This document shows, in pieces, positions 12,859-26,678 of a DNA stretch of 64,000 nt. The stretch is taken from the NCBI RefSeq assembly GCF_000003605.2, contig NW_003127757.1:62001-126000 (forward strand). Reading direction: 5' to 3'. This stretch comes from Saccoglossus kowalevskii. Its lineage: Eukaryota; Hemichordata; Enteropneusta; Harrimaniidae. A program made the translations under genes and the position numbers. How positions within the stretch are numbered: position 1 is the first letter of the stretch; each line of letters starts with the position of its first letter. A model generated the notes under the pieces. It was given only the letters and a program-made list of their open reading frames with translations. It was not told the DNA's origin and searched no databases.

Positions 12859-13650
12859 TACAGGTTAGTGTAGAATTATCCAATGCCATCCTGCAACTTA
12901 ACTATGTCTGTTTTGTAGTGGTACTAACAGTGGTTCTCCTTGACCGTATGGGTTAGTGTGGAATTATCCAATGCCATCCTGCAACTTAACTATGTCTGTT
13001 TTGTAGTGGTACTAACAGTGGTTCTCATTGACCGTATGGGTTAGTGTGGAATTATCCAATGCCATCCTGCAACTTAACTATGTCTGTTTTGTAGTGGTAC
13101 TAACAGTGGTTCTCATTGACTGTATGGGTTAGTGTGGAATTATCCAATGCCATCCTGCAACTTAACTATGTCTGTTTTGTAGTGGTACTAACGGTGGTTC
13201 TCATTGACTGTATGGGTTAGTGTGGAATTATCCAATGCCATCCTGCAACTTAACTATGTCTGTTCTGTAGTGGTACTAACAGTGGTTCTCATTGACCATA
13301 TGGGTTAGTGTGGAATTATCCAATGCCATCCTGCAACATAACTATGTCTGTTTTGTAGTGGTACTAACAGTGGTTCTCATTGACTGTATGGGTTAGTTTG
13401 GAATTATCCAATGCCATCCTGCAACATAACTATGTCTGTTTTGTAGTGGTACTAACAGTGGTTCTCATTGATTGTATGGGTTAGTGTGGAATTATCCAAT
13501 GCCATCCTGCAACATAACTATGTCTGTTTTGTAGTGGTACTAACAGTGGTTCTCATTGACTGTATGGGTTAGTGTGGAATTATCCAATGCCATCCTGCAA
13601 CATAACTATGTCTGTTTTGTAGTGGTACTAACAGTGGTTCTCATTGACTG
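12859..13650 (+). repeat. Blocks P and Q in reversed order, copies of 2821-3348 and 2293-2556
   Basis: P (12859-13386) and Q (13387-13650) are directly joined here, while near the start of the window Q precedes P with three units between them. Both blocks keep their rare markers (GTGTAGAATT, TGTTCTGTAG, GTTAGTTTGG, TTGATTG) and both run on the same strand. Confidence 0.88.
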
Positions 13651-14178
13651 TATGGGTTAGTGTGGAATTATCCAATGCCATTCTGCAACTTAACTATGTC
13701 TGTTTTGTAGTGGTACTAACAGTGGTTCTCATTGACCGTATGGGTTAGTGTGGAATTATCCAATGCCATCCTGCAACTTAACTATGTCTGTTTTGTAGTG
13801 GTACTAACAGTGGTTCTCATTGACCATATGGGTTAGTGTGGAATTATCCAATGCCATCCTGCAACATAACTATGTCTGTTTTGTAGTGGTACTAACAGTG
13901 GTTCTCATTGACCGTATGGGTTAGTGTGGAATTATCCAATGCCATCCTGCAACATAACTATGTCTGTTTTGTAGTGGTACTAACAGTGGTTCTCATTGAC
14001 TGTATGGGTTAGTGTGGAATTATCCAATGCCATCCTGCAACTTAACTATGTCTGCTTTGTAGTGGTACTAACAGTGGTTCTCATTGACTGTATGGGTTAG
14101 TGTGGAATTATCCAATGCCATCCTGCAACTTAACTATGTCTGCCTTGTAGTGGTACTAACAGTGGTTCTTAATGACCG

Positions 14179-14439
14179 TATGGGTTAGTGTGGAATTATC
14201 CAATGCCATCCTGCAACTTAACTATGTCTGTTTTGTAGTGTATTAACAGTGGTTCTCATTGACCGTATGGGTTAGTGTGGAATTATCCAATGCCATCCTG
14301 CAACATAACTATGTCTGTTTGTAGCGGTACTAACGGTGGTTCTCATTGACTGTATGGGCTAGTGTGGAATTATCCAATGCCATCTGCAACATAACTATGT
14401 CTGTTTTGTAGTGGTACTAACAGTGGTTCACATTGACCG
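14179..14439 (+). repeat. Three successive 87-bp units
   Basis: Each unit lacks one base at a different place: GTAGTGTATTAAC, CTGTTTGTAGCGG and GCCATCTGC. Isolated 87-bp units occur elsewhere, but three in a row is unusual and resembles the indel patch at 3789-4046. Consensus error is the first suspicion. Confidence 0.75.
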
Positions 14440-16551
14440 TATGGGTTAGTGTGGAATTATCCAATGCCATCCTGCAACATAACTATGTCTGTTTTGTAGT
14501 GGTACTAACAGTGGTTCTCATTGACCATATGGGTTAGTGTGGAATTATCCAATGCAAACCTGCAACATAATTATGTCTGTTTTGTAGTGGTACTAACAGT
14601 GGTTCTCATTGACTGTATGGGTTAGTGTGGAATTATCCAATGCCATCCTGCAACTTAACTATGTCTGTTTTGTAGTGGTACTAACAGTGGTTCTCATTGA
14701 CTGTATGGGTTAGTGTGGAATTATCCAATGCCATCCTGCAACATAACTATGTCTGTTTTGTAGTGGTACTAACAGTGGTTCTCATTGACTGTATGGGTTA
14801 GTGAGGAATTATCCAATGCCATCCTGCAACTTAACTATGTCTGTTTTGTAGTGGTACTAACAGTGGTTCTCATTGACTGTATGGGTTAGTGTGGAATTAT
14901 CCAATGCCATCCTGCAACTTAACTATGTCTGTTTTGTAGTAGTACTAATAGTGGTTTTCATTGACTGTATGGGTTAGTGTGGAATTATCCAATGCCATCC
15001 TGCAACATAACTATGTCTGTTTTGTAGTGGTACTAACAGTGGTTCTCATTGACCGTATGGGTTATTGTGGAATTATCCAATGCCATCCTGCAACATAACT
15101 ATGTCTGTTTTGTAGTGGTACTAATGGTGGTTCTCATTGACTGTATGGGTTAGTGTGGAATTATTTAATGCCATCCTGCAACATAACTATGTCTGTTTTG
15201 TAGTGGTACTAACAGTGGTTCTCATTGACCGTATGGGTTAGTGTGGAATTATCCAATGCCATCCTGCAACTTAACTATGTCTGTTTTGTAGTGGTACTAA
15301 CAATGGTTCTCATTGACTGTATGGGTTAGTGTAGAATTATCCAATGCCATCCTGCAACTTAACTATGTCTGTTTTGTAGTGGTACTAACAGTGGTTCTCA
15401 TTGACTGTATGGGTTAGTGTGGAATTATCCAATGCCATCCTGCAACATAACTATGTCTGTTTTGTAGTAGTACTAATAGTGGTTCTCATTGACTGTATGG
15501 GTTAGTGTGGAATTATCCAATGCCATCCTGCAACTTAACTATGTCTGTTTTGTAGTGGTACTAATAGTGGTTCTCATTGACTGTATGGGTTAGTGTGGAA
15601 TTATCCAATGCCATCCTGCAACTTAACTATGTCTGTTTTGTAGTGGTACTAACAGTGGTTCTCATTGACCGTATGGGTTAGTGTGGAATTATCCAATGCC
15701 ATCCTGCAACTTAACTATGTCTGTTTTGTAGTGGTATTAACAGTGGTTCTCATTGACCGTATGGGTTAGTGTGGAATTATCCAATGCCATCCTGCAACTT
15801 AACTATGTCTGTTTTGTAGTGGTACTAACAGTGGTTCTCATTGACCGTATGGGTTAGTGTGGAATTATCCAATGCCATCCTGCAACATAACTATGTCTGT
15901 TTTGTAGTGGTACTAACAGTGGTTCTCATTGACTGTATGGGTTAGTGTGGAATTATCCAATGCCATCCTGCAACTTAACTATGTCTGTTTTGTAGTGGTA
16001 CTAACAGTGGTTCTCATTGACCGTATGGGTTAGTGTGGAATTATAAAATGCCATCCTGCAACTTAACTATGTCTGTTTTGTAGTGGTACTAACAGTGGTT
16101 CTCATTGACCGTATGGGTTAGTGTGGAATTATCCAATGCCATCCTGCAACATAACTATGTCTGTTTTGTAGTGGTACTAACAGTGGTTCTCATTGACCGT
16201 ATGGGTTAGTGTGGAATTATCCAATGCCATCCTGCAACTTAACTATGTCTGTTTTGTAGTGGTACTAACAGTGGTTCTCATTGACTGTATGGGTTAGTGT
16301 GGAATTATCCAATGCCATCCTGCAACTTAACTATGTCTGTTTTGTAGTGGTACTAACAGTAGTTCTCATTGACTGTATGGGTTAGTGTGGAATTATCCAA
16401 TGCCATCCTGCAACTTAACTATGTCTGTTTTGTAGTGGTATTAACAGTGGTTCTCATTGACTGTATGGGTTAGTGTGGAATTATCCAATGCCATCCTGCA
16501 ACTTAACTATGTCTGTTTTGTAGTGGTACTAACAGTGGTTCTCATTGACTG

Positions 16552-16991
16552 TATGGGTTAGTGTGGAATTATCCAATGCCATCCTGCAACATAACTATGT
16601 CTGTTTTCTAGTGGTACTAACAGTGGTTCTCATTGACTGTATGTGTTAGTGTGGAATTATCCAATGCCATCCTGCAACTTAACTATGTCTGTTTTGTAGT
16701 GGTACTAACAGTGGTTCTCATTGACTGTATGGGTTAGTGTGGAATTATCCAATGCCATCCTGCAACTTAACTATGTCTGTTTTGTAGTGGTACTAACAGT
16801 AGTTCTCATTGACTGTATGGGTTAGTGTGGAATTATAAAATGCCATCCTGCAACTTAACTATGTCTGTTTTGTAGTGGTACTAACAGTGGTTCTCATTGA
16901 CTGTATGGGTTAGTGTGGAATTATCCAATGCCATCCTGCAACTTAACTATGTCTGTTTTGTAGTGGTACTAACAGTGGTTCTCATTAACTG
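16552..16991 (+). repeat. Five-unit block, copies at 39076-39515 and in part 19728-19991
   Basis: Markers in order are an A40 unit with TTTTCTAGTGG, a TATGTG unit, a unit with AGTAGTTCTC, a unit with TTATAAAATGCC, and a unit ending CATTAACTG. All five recur in order at 39076-39515 (offset 22,524 bp). At 19728-19991 only the first three are present. Confidence 0.92.
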
Positions 16992-17263
16992 TATGGGTTT
17001 AGTGTGGAATTATCGAATGCCCTTCCTGCAACTTAACTATGTCTTGTTTTGTAGTGGTACTAAACAGTGGTTCTCATTGACCCATATGGGTTTAGTTGTG
17101 GAAATTATCCAATGCCACCCTGCCACCTTAACTATGTCTGTTTGTAGTGGTACTAACAGTGGTTCTCATTGACCATATGGGTTAGTGTGGAATTATCCCA
17201 ATGCCATCTGCAACTTAACTATGTCTGCTTTGTAGTGGTACTAACAGTGGTTCTCATTGACCG
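16992..17263 (+). repeat. Indel-rich patch, clean counterpart at 38373-38548
   Basis: Units are 93, 91 and 88 bp, with many one-base gains: GGGTTTAG, GCCCTTCC, GTCTTGTTTTG, TAAACAG, GACCCATATG, TTAGTTGTGG and GGAAATTATCC. The preceding unit (CATTAACTG) and the rare TATCGAATGCC marker match 38285-38460, where the units are regular. The extra bases are therefore specific to this copy and probably base-calling or polishing errors. They also produce the longest open frame of the window, which is not a gene. Confidence 0.82.
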
Positions 17264-19023
17264 TATGGGTTAGTGTGGAATTATCCAATGCCATCCTGCA
17301 ACTTAACTATGTCTGTTTTGTAGTGGTACTAACAGTAGTTCTCATTGACTGTATGGGTTAGTGTGGAATTATCCAATGCCATCCTGCAACATAACTATGT
17401 CTGTTTTGTAGTGGTATTAACAGTGGTTCTCATTGACTGTATGGGTTAGTGTGGAATTATCCAATGCCATCCTGCAACTTAACTATGTCTGTTTTGTAGT
17501 GGTACTAACAGTGGTTCTCATTGACTGTATGGGTTAGTGTGGAATTATCCAATGCCATCCTGCAACATAACTATGTCTGTTTTGTAGTGGTACTAACAGT
17601 GGTTCTCATTGACTGTATGTGTTAGTGTGGAATTATCCAATGCCATCCTGCAACTTAACTATGTCTGTTTTGTAGTGGTACTAACAGTGGTTGTCATTGA
17701 CTGTATGGGTTAGTGTGGAATTATCCAATGCCATCCTGCAACTTAACTATGTCTGTTTTGTAGTGGTACTAACAGTGGTTCTCATTGACTGTATGGGTTA
17801 GTGTGGAATTATCCAATGCCATCCTGCAACTTAACTATGTCTGTTTTGTAGTGGTACTAACAGTGGTTCTCATTGACCGTATGGGTTAGTGTGGAATTAT
17901 CCAATGCCATCCTGCAACTTAACTATGTCTGTTTTGTAGTGGTACTAACAGTGGTTCTCTTTGACCGTATGGGTTAGTGTGGAATTATCCAATGCCATCC
18001 TGCAACTTAACTATGTCTGTTTTGTAGTGGTACTAACAGTGGTTCTCATTGACTGTATGGGTTAGTGTGGAATTATCCAATGCCATCCTGCAACATAACT
18101 ATGTCTGTTTTGTAGTGGTACTAACAGTGGTTCTCATTGACCATATGAGTTAGTGTGGAATTATCCAATGCCATCCTGCAACATAACTATGTCTGTTTTG
18201 TAGTGGTACTAACAGTGGTTCTCATTGACCGTATGAGTTAGTGTGGAATTATCCAATGCCATCCTGCAACATAACTATGTCTGTTTTGTAGTGGTACTAA
18301 CAGTGGTTCTCATTGACTGTATGGGTTAGTGTGGAATTATCCAATGCCATCCTGCAACTTAACTATGTCTGTTTTGTAGTGGTACTAACAGTGGTTCTCA
18401 TTGACCATATGGGTTAGTGTGGAATTATCCAATGCCATCCTGCAACTTAACTATGTCTGCTTTGTAGTGGTACTAACGGTGGATCTCATTGACTGTATGG
18501 GTTAGTGTGGAATTATCCAATGCCATCCTGCAACTTAACTATGTCTGTTTTGTAGTGGTATTAACAGTGGTTCTCATTGACTGTATGGGTTAGTGTGGAA
18601 TTATCCAATGCCATCCTGCAACTTAACTATGTCTGTTTTGTAGTGGTACTAACAGTGGTTCTCATTGACCGTATGGGTTAGTGTGGAATTATCCAATGCC
18701 ATCCTGCAACTTAACTATGTCTGTTTTGTAGTGGTATTAACAGTGGTTCTCATTGACCGTATGGGTTAGTGTGGAATTATCCAATGCCAACCTGCAACTT
18801 AACTATGTCTGTTTTGTAGTGGTACTAACAGTAGTTCTCATTGACCGTATGGGTTAGTGTGGAATTATCCAATGCCATCCTGCAACTTAACTATGTCTGT
18901 TTTGTAGTGGTACTAACAGTGGTTCTCATTGACTGTATGGGTTAGTGTGGAATTATCCAATGCCATCCTGTAACTTAACTATGTCTGTTTTGTAGTGGTA
19001 TTAACAGTGGTTCTCATTGACTG

Positions 19024-19463
19024 TATGGGTTAGTGTGGAATTATCCAATGCCATCCTGTAACTTAACTATGTCTGTTTTGTAGTGGTACTAACAGTGGTT
19101 CTCATTGACTGTATGGGTTAGTGTGGAATTATCCAATGCCATCCTGCAACTTAACTATGTCTGTTTTGTAGTGGTACTAACAGTGGTTCTCATTGACTGT
19201 ATGGGTTAGTGTGGAATTATCCAATGCCATCCTGCAACTTAACTATGTCTGTTTTGTAGTGGTACTAACAGTGGTTCTCATTGACTGTATGGGTTAGTGT
19301 GGAATTATCCAATGCCATCCTGCAACATAACTATGTCTGTTTTGTAGTGGTACTAACAGTGGTTCTCATTGACCATATGAGTTAGTGTGGAATTATCCAA
19401 TGCCATCCTGCAACATAACTATGTCTGTTTTGTAGTGGTACTAACAGTGGTTCTCATTAACCG
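19024..19463 (+). repeat. Five-unit block, copy at 52264-52703
   Basis: The order is TGTAACTTA unit, two T40 units ending CTG, an A40 unit ending CCA, and an A40 unit starting TATGAGTTAG; another TATGAGTTAG unit follows in both places. The offset is 33,240 bp. A related pair of TATGAGTTAG units lies near 18144-18320. Confidence 0.85.
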
Positions 19464-20783
19464 TATGAGTTAGTGTGAAATTATCCAATGCCATCCTGCA
19501 ACTTAACTATGTCTGTTTTGTAGTGGTACTAACAGTAGTTCTCATTGACTGTATGGGTTAGTGTGGAATTATCCAATGCCATCCTGCAACTTAACTATGT
19601 CTGTTTTGTAGTGGTATTAACAGTGGTTCTCATTGACTGTATGGGTTAGTGTGGAATTATCCAATGCCATCCTGCAACTTAACTATGTCTGTTTTGTAGT
19701 GGTACTAACAGTGGTTCTCATTGACTGTATGGGTTAGTGTGGAATTATCCAATGCCATCCTGCAACATAACTATGTCTGTTTTCTAGTGGTACTAACAGT
19801 GGTTCTCATTGACTGTATGTGTTAGTGTGGAATTATCCAATGCCATCCTGCAACTTAACTATGTCTGTTTTGTAGTGGTACTAACAGTGGTTCTCATTGA
19901 CTGTATGGGTTAGTGTGGAATTATCCAATGCCATCCTGCAACTTAACTATGTCTGTTTTGTAGTGGTACTAACAGTAGTTCTCATTGACTGTATGGGTTA
20001 GTGTGGAATTATCCAATGCCATCCTGCAACTTAACTATGTCTGTTTTGTAGTGGTACTAACAGTGGTTCTCATTGACTGTATAGGTTAGTGTGGAATTAT
20101 CCAATGCCATCCTGCAACATAACTATGTCTGTTTTGTAGTGGTACTAACAGTGGTTCTCATTGACTGTATGGGTTAGTGTGGAATTATCCAATGCCATCC
20201 TGCAACATATCTATGTCTGTTTTGTAGTGGTACTAACAGTGATTCTCATTGACCGTATGGGTTAGTGTGGAATTATCCAATGCCATCCTGCAACTTAACT
20301 ATGTCTGTTTTGTAGTGGTACTAACAGTGGTTCTCATTGACTGTATGGGTTAGTGTGGAATTATCCAATGCCATCCTGCAACTTAACTATGTCTGTTTTG
20401 TAGTGGTACTAACAGTGGTTCTCATTGACTGTATGGGTTAGTGTGGAATTATCCAATGCCATCCTGCAACTTAACTATGTCTGTTTTGTAGTGGTACTAA
20501 CAGTGGTTCTCATTGACCGTATGGATTAGTGTGGAATTATCCAATGCCATCCTGCAACATAACTATGTCTGTTTTGTAGTGGTACTAACAGTGGTTCTCA
20601 TTGAATGTATGTGTTAGTGTGGAATTATCCAATGCCATCCTGCAACTTAACTATGTCTGTTTTGTAGTGGCACTAACAGTGGTTCTCATTGACTGTATGG
20701 GTTAGTGTGGAATTATCCAATGCCATCCTGCAACATAACTATGTCTGTTTTGTAGTAGTACTAATAGTGGTTCTCATTGACTG

Positions 20784-22631
20784 TATGGGTTAGTGTGGAA
20801 TTATCCAATGCCATCCTGCAACTTAACTATGTCTGTTTTGTAGTGGTACTAACAGTGGTTCTCATTGACCATATGGGTTAGTGTGGAATTATCCAATGCC
20901 ATCCTGCAACATAACTATGTCTGTTTTGTAGTGGTACTAACAGTGGTTCTCATTGACCGTATGGGTTAGTGTGGAATTATCCAATGCCATCCTGCAACTT
21001 AACTATGTCTGTTTTGTAGTGGTACTAACAGTGGTTCTTAATGACCGTATGGGTTAGTGTGGAATTATCCAATGCCATCCTGCAACTTAACTATGTCTGT
21101 TTTGTAGTGGTACTAACAGTGGTTCTCATTGACCGTACGGGTTAGTGTGGAATTATCCAATGCCATCCTGCAACTTAACTATGTCTGTTTTGTAGTGGTA
21201 CTAACGGTGGTTCTCATTGACTGTATGGGTTAGTGTGGAATTATCCAATGCCATCCTGCAACTTAACTCTGTCTGTTTTGTAGTGGTACTAACAGTGGTT
21301 CTTAATGACCATATGGGTTAGTGTGGAATTATCCAATGCCATCCTGCAACATAACTATGTCTGTTTTGTAGTGGTACTAACAGTGGTTCTCATTGACTGT
21401 ATGGGTTAGTGTGGAATTATCCAATGCCATCCTGCAACTTAACTATGTCTGTTTTGTAGTGGTACTAACAGTGGTTCTCATTGACTGTATGGGTTAGTGT
21501 GGAATTATCCAATGCCATCCTGCAACTTAACTATGTCTGTTTTGTAGTGGTACTAACAGTGGTTCTCATTGACTGTATGGGTTAGTGTGGAATTATCCAA
21601 TGCCATCCTGCAACATAACTATGTCTGTTTTGTAGTGGTACTAACAGTGGTTCTTAATGACTGTATGGGTTAGTGTGGAATTATCCAATGCCATCCTGCA
21701 ACTTAACTATGTCTGTTTTGTAGTGGTATTAACAGTGGTTCTCATTGACCGTATGGGTTAGTATGGAATTATCCAATGCCATCCTGCAACATAACTATGT
21801 CTGTTTTGTAGTGGTACTAACAGTGGTTCTCATTGACTGTATGGGTTACAGTGGAATTATCCAATGCCATCCTGCAACTTAACTATGTCTGTTTTGTAGT
21901 GGTACTAACAGTGGTTCTCATTGACCGTATGGGTTAGTGTGGAATTATCCAATGCCATCCTGCAACTTAACTATGTCTGTTTTGTAGTGGTACTAACAGT
22001 GGTTCTCATTGACCATATGGGTTAGTGTGGAATTATCCAATGCCATCCTGCAACATAACTATGTCTGTTTTGTAGTGGTACTAACAGTGGTTCTCATTGA
22101 CCGTATGGGTTAGTGTGGAATTATACAATGCCATCCTGCAACTTAACTATGTCTGTTTTGTAGTGGTACTAACAGTGGTTCTTAATGACCGTATGGGTTA
22201 GTGTGGAATTATCCAATGCCATCCTGCAACTTAACTATGTCTGTTTTGTAGTGGTACTAACAGTGGTTCTCATTGACCGTACGGGTTAGTGTGGAATTAC
22301 CCAATGCCATCCTGCAACTTAACTATGTCTGTTTTGTAGTGGTACTAACGGTGGTTCTCATTGACTGTATGGGTTAGTGTGGAATTATCCAATGCCATCC
22401 TGCAACTTAACTCTGTCTGTTTTGTAGTGGTACTAACAGTGGTTCTTAATGACCATATGGGTTAGTGTGGAATTATCCAATGCCATCCTGCAACATAACT
22501 ATGTCTGTTTTGTAGTGGTACTAACAGTGGTTCTCATTGACTGTATGGGTTAGTGTGGAATTATCCAATGCCATCCTGCAACTTAACTATGTCTGTTTTG
22601 TAGTGGTACTAACAGTGGTTCTCATTGACTG
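20784..22631 (+). repeat. Thirteen-unit HOR (1144 bp), one full and one partial copy
   Basis: Units from 20784 and from 21928 follow the same order for eight units: T40 ending CCA, A40 ending CCG, T40 ending TTAATGACCG, T40 ending CCG, TACGGG with AACGG, a unit with AACTCTGTCTG ending TTAATGACCA, A40, and T40. The ninth pair differs only in CTG against CCG. The AACTCTG marker sits at 21267 and 22411, exactly 1144 bp apart. From 22280 the AACGG plus TTAATGACCA pair also recurs at 440-bp steps (22280, 22720, 23160), a five-unit pattern inside the longer one. Confidence 0.88.
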
Positions 22632-25600
22632 TATGGGTTAGTGTGGAATTATCCAATGCCATCCTGCAACTTAACTATGTCTGTTTTGTAGTGGTACTAA
22701 CAGTGGTTCTCATTGACCGTACGGGTTAGTGTGGAATTATCCAATGCCATCCTGCAACTTAACTATGTCTGTTTTGTAGTGGTACTAACGGTGGTTCTCA
22801 TTGACTGTATGGGTTAGTGTGGAATTATCCAATGCCATCCTGCAACTTAACTATGTCTGTTTTGTAGTGGTACTAACAGTGGTTCTTAATGACCATATGG
22901 GTTAGTGTGGAATTATCCAATGCCATCCTGCAACTTAACTATGTCTGTTTTGTAGTGGTACTAACAGTGTTTCTCATTGACCGTATGGGTTAGTGTGGAA
23001 TTATCCAATGCCATCCTGCAACATAACTATGTCTGTTTTGTAGTGGTACTAACAGTGGTTCTCATTGACTGTATGGGTTAGTGTGGAATTATCCAATGCC
23101 ATCCTGCAACTTAACTATGTCTGTTTTGTAGTGGTACTAACAGTGGTTCTCATTGACTGTATGGGTTAGTGTGGAATTATCCAATGCCATCCTGCAACTT
23201 AACTATGTCTGTTTTGTAGTGGTACTAACGGTGGTTCTCATTGACTGTATGGGTTAGTGTGGAATTATCCAATGCCATCCTGCAACTTAACTATGTCTGT
23301 TTTGTAGTGGTACTAACAGTGGTTCTTAATGACCATATGGGTTAGTGTGGAATTATCCAATGCCATCCTGCAACATAACTATGTCTGTTTTGTAGTGGTA
23401 CTAACGGTGGTTCTCATTGACTGTATGGGTTAGTGTGGAATTATCCAATGCCATCCTGCAACTTAACTATGTCTGTTTTGTAGTGGTACTAACAGTGGTT
23501 CTTAATGACCGTATGGGTTAGTGTGGAATTATCCAATGCCATCCTGCAACATAACTATGTCTGTTTTGTAGTGGTACTAACAGTGGTTCTCATTGACTGT
23601 ATGGGTTAGTGTGGAATTATCCAATGCCATCCTGCAACTTAACTATGTCTGTTTTGTAGTGGTACTAACAGTGGTTCTTAATGACCGTATGGGTTAGTGT
23701 GGAATTATCCAATGCCATCCTGCAACATAACTATGTCTGTTTTGTAGTGGTATTAACAGTGGTTCTCATTGACTGTATGGGTTAGTGTGGAATTATCCAA
23801 TGCCATCCTGCAACATAACTATGTCTGTTTTGTAGTAGTATTAACAGTGGTTCTCATTGACCGTATGGGTTAGTGTGGAATTATCCAATGCCATCCTGCA
23901 ACTTAACTATGTCTGTTTTGTAGTGGTACTAACAGTGGTTCTCATTGACTGTATGTGTTAGTGTGGAATTATCCAATGCCATCCTGCAACTTAACTATGT
24001 CTGTTTTGTAGTGGTACTAACAGTGATTCTCATTGACTGTATGTGTTAGTGTGGAATTATCCAATGCCATCCTGCAACTTAACTATGTCTGTTTTGTAGT
24101 GGTACTAACAGTGGTTCTCATTGACTGTATGGGTTAGTGTGGAATTATCCAATGCCATCCTGCAACTTAACTATGTCTGTTTTGTAGTGGTACTAACAGT
24201 GGTTCTCATTGACCGTATGGGTTAGTGTGGAATTATCCAATGCCATCCTGCAACTTAACTATGTCTGTTTTGTAGTGGTACTAACAGTGGTTCTCATTGA
24301 CTGTATGGGTTAGTGTGGAATTATCCAATGCCATCCTGCAACTTAACTATGTCTGTTTTGTAGTGGTACTAACAGTGGTTCTCATTGACCGTATGGGTTA
24401 GTGTGGAATTATCCAATGCCATCCTGAAACTTAACTATGTCTGTTTTGTAGTGGTACTAACAGTGGTTCTCATTGACTGTATGGGTTAGTGTGGAATTAT
24501 CCAATGCCATCCTGCAACTTAACTATGTCTGTTTTGTAGTGGTACTAACAGTGGTTCTCATTGACTGTATGGGTTAGTGTGGAATTATCCAATGCCATCC
24601 TGCAACTTAATTATGTCTGTTTTGTAGTGGTACTAACAGTGGTTCTCATTGACCGTATGGGTTAGTGTGGAATTATCCAATGCCATCCTGCAACATAACT
24701 ACGTCTGTTTTGTAGTGGTATTAACAGTGGTTCTCATTGACTGTATGGGTTAGTGTGGAATTATCCAATGCCATCCTGCAACTTAACTATGTCTGTTTTG
24801 TAGTGGTACTAACAGTGGTTCTCATTGACTGTATGGGTTAGTGTGGAATTATCCAATGCCATCATGCAACTTAACTATGTCTGTTTTGTAGTGGTACTAA
24901 CAGTGGTTCTCATTGACCGTATGGGTTAGTGTGGAATTATCCAATGCCATCCTGCAACTTAACTATGTCTGTTTTGTAGTGGTACTAACAGTGGTTCTCA
25001 TTGAACATATGGGTTAGTGTGGAATTATCCAATGCCATCCTTCCATTTAACTATGTCTGTTTTGTAGTGGTACTAACAGTGGTTGTCATTGACCATATGG
25101 GTTAGTGTGGAATTATCCAATGCCATCCTGCAACTTAACTATGTCTGTTTTGTAGTGGTACTAACAGTGGTTCTCATTGACTGTATGGGTTAGTGTGGAA
25201 TTATCCAATGCCATCATGCAACTTAACTATGTCTGTTTTGTAGTGGTTCTAACAGTGGTTCTTAATGACCGTATGGGTTAGTGTGGAATTATCCAATGCC
25301 ATCCTGCAACATAACTATGTCTGTTTTGTAGTGGTACTAACAGTGGTTCTCATTGACTGTATGGGTTAGTGTGGAATTATCCAATGCCATCCTGCAACTT
25401 AACTATGTCTGTTTTGTAGTGGTACTAACAGTGGTTCTTAATGACCGTATGGGTTAGTGTGGAATTATCCAATGCCATCCTGCAACATAACTATGTCTGT
25501 TTTGTAGTGGTACTAACAGTGGTTCTCATTGACTGTATGGGTTAGTGTGGAATTATCCAATGCCATCATGCAACTTAACTATGTCTGTTTTGTAGTGGTA

Positions 25601-26678
25601 CTAACAGTGGTTCTTAATGACCGTATGGGTTAGTGTGGAATTATCCAATGCCATCCTGCAACATAACTATGTCCGTTTTGTAGTGGTACTAACAGTGGTT
25701 CTCATTGACTGTATGGGTTAGTGTGGAATTATCCAATGCCATCCTGCAACATAACTATGTCTGTTTTGTAGTGGTACTAACAGTGGTTCTCATTGACTGT
25801 ATGTGTTAGTGTGGAATTATCCAATGCCATCCCGCAACATAACTATGTCTGTTTTGTAGTGGTACTAACGGTGGTTCTCATTGACCGTACAGGTTAGTGT
25901 GGAATTATCCAATGCCATTCTGCAACTTAACTATGTCTGTTTTGTAGTGGTACTAACGGTGGTTCTCATTGACCGTATGGGTTAGTGTGGAATTATCCAA
26001 TGCCATCCTGCAACATAACTATGTCTGTTTTGTAGTGGTACTAACGGTGGTTCTCATTGACCGTATGGGTTAGTGTGGAATTATCCAATGCCATCCTGCA
26101 ACTTAACTATGTCTGTTTTGTAGTGGTACTAACGGTGGTTCTCATTGACCGTACAGGTTAGTGTGGAATTATCCAATGCCATCCTGCAACTTAACTATGT
26201 CTGTTTTGTAGTGGTACTAACAGTGGTTCTCATTGACCGTACAGGTTAGTGTGGAATTATCCAATGCCATCCTGCAACTTAACTATGTCTGTTTTGTAGT
26301 GGTACTATCAGTGGTTCTCATTGACCGTATGGGTTAGTGTTGAATTATCCAATGCCATCCTGCAACTTAACTATGTCTGTTTTGTAGTGGTACTAACAGT
26401 GGTTCTCATTGACTGTATGGATAGTGTGGAATTATCCAATGCCATCCTGCAACTTAACTATGTCTGTTTTGTAGTGGTACTAACAGTGGTTCTCATTGAC
26501 TGTATGGGTTAGTGTGGAATTATCCAATGCCATCCTGCAACATAACTATGTCTGTTTTGTAGTGGTACTAACACTGGTTCTCATTGACCATATGGGTTAG
26601 TGTGGAATTATCCAATGCCATCCTGCAACATAACTATGTCCGTTTTGTAGTGGTACTAACAGTGGTTCTCATTGACTG

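Noticed and set aside
16897-17172. The longest open frame, 91 codons
   Set aside because: It arises from the cluster of one-base insertions at 16992-17175, which is probably sequence error; the clean counterpart near 38285-38548 has no such frame.
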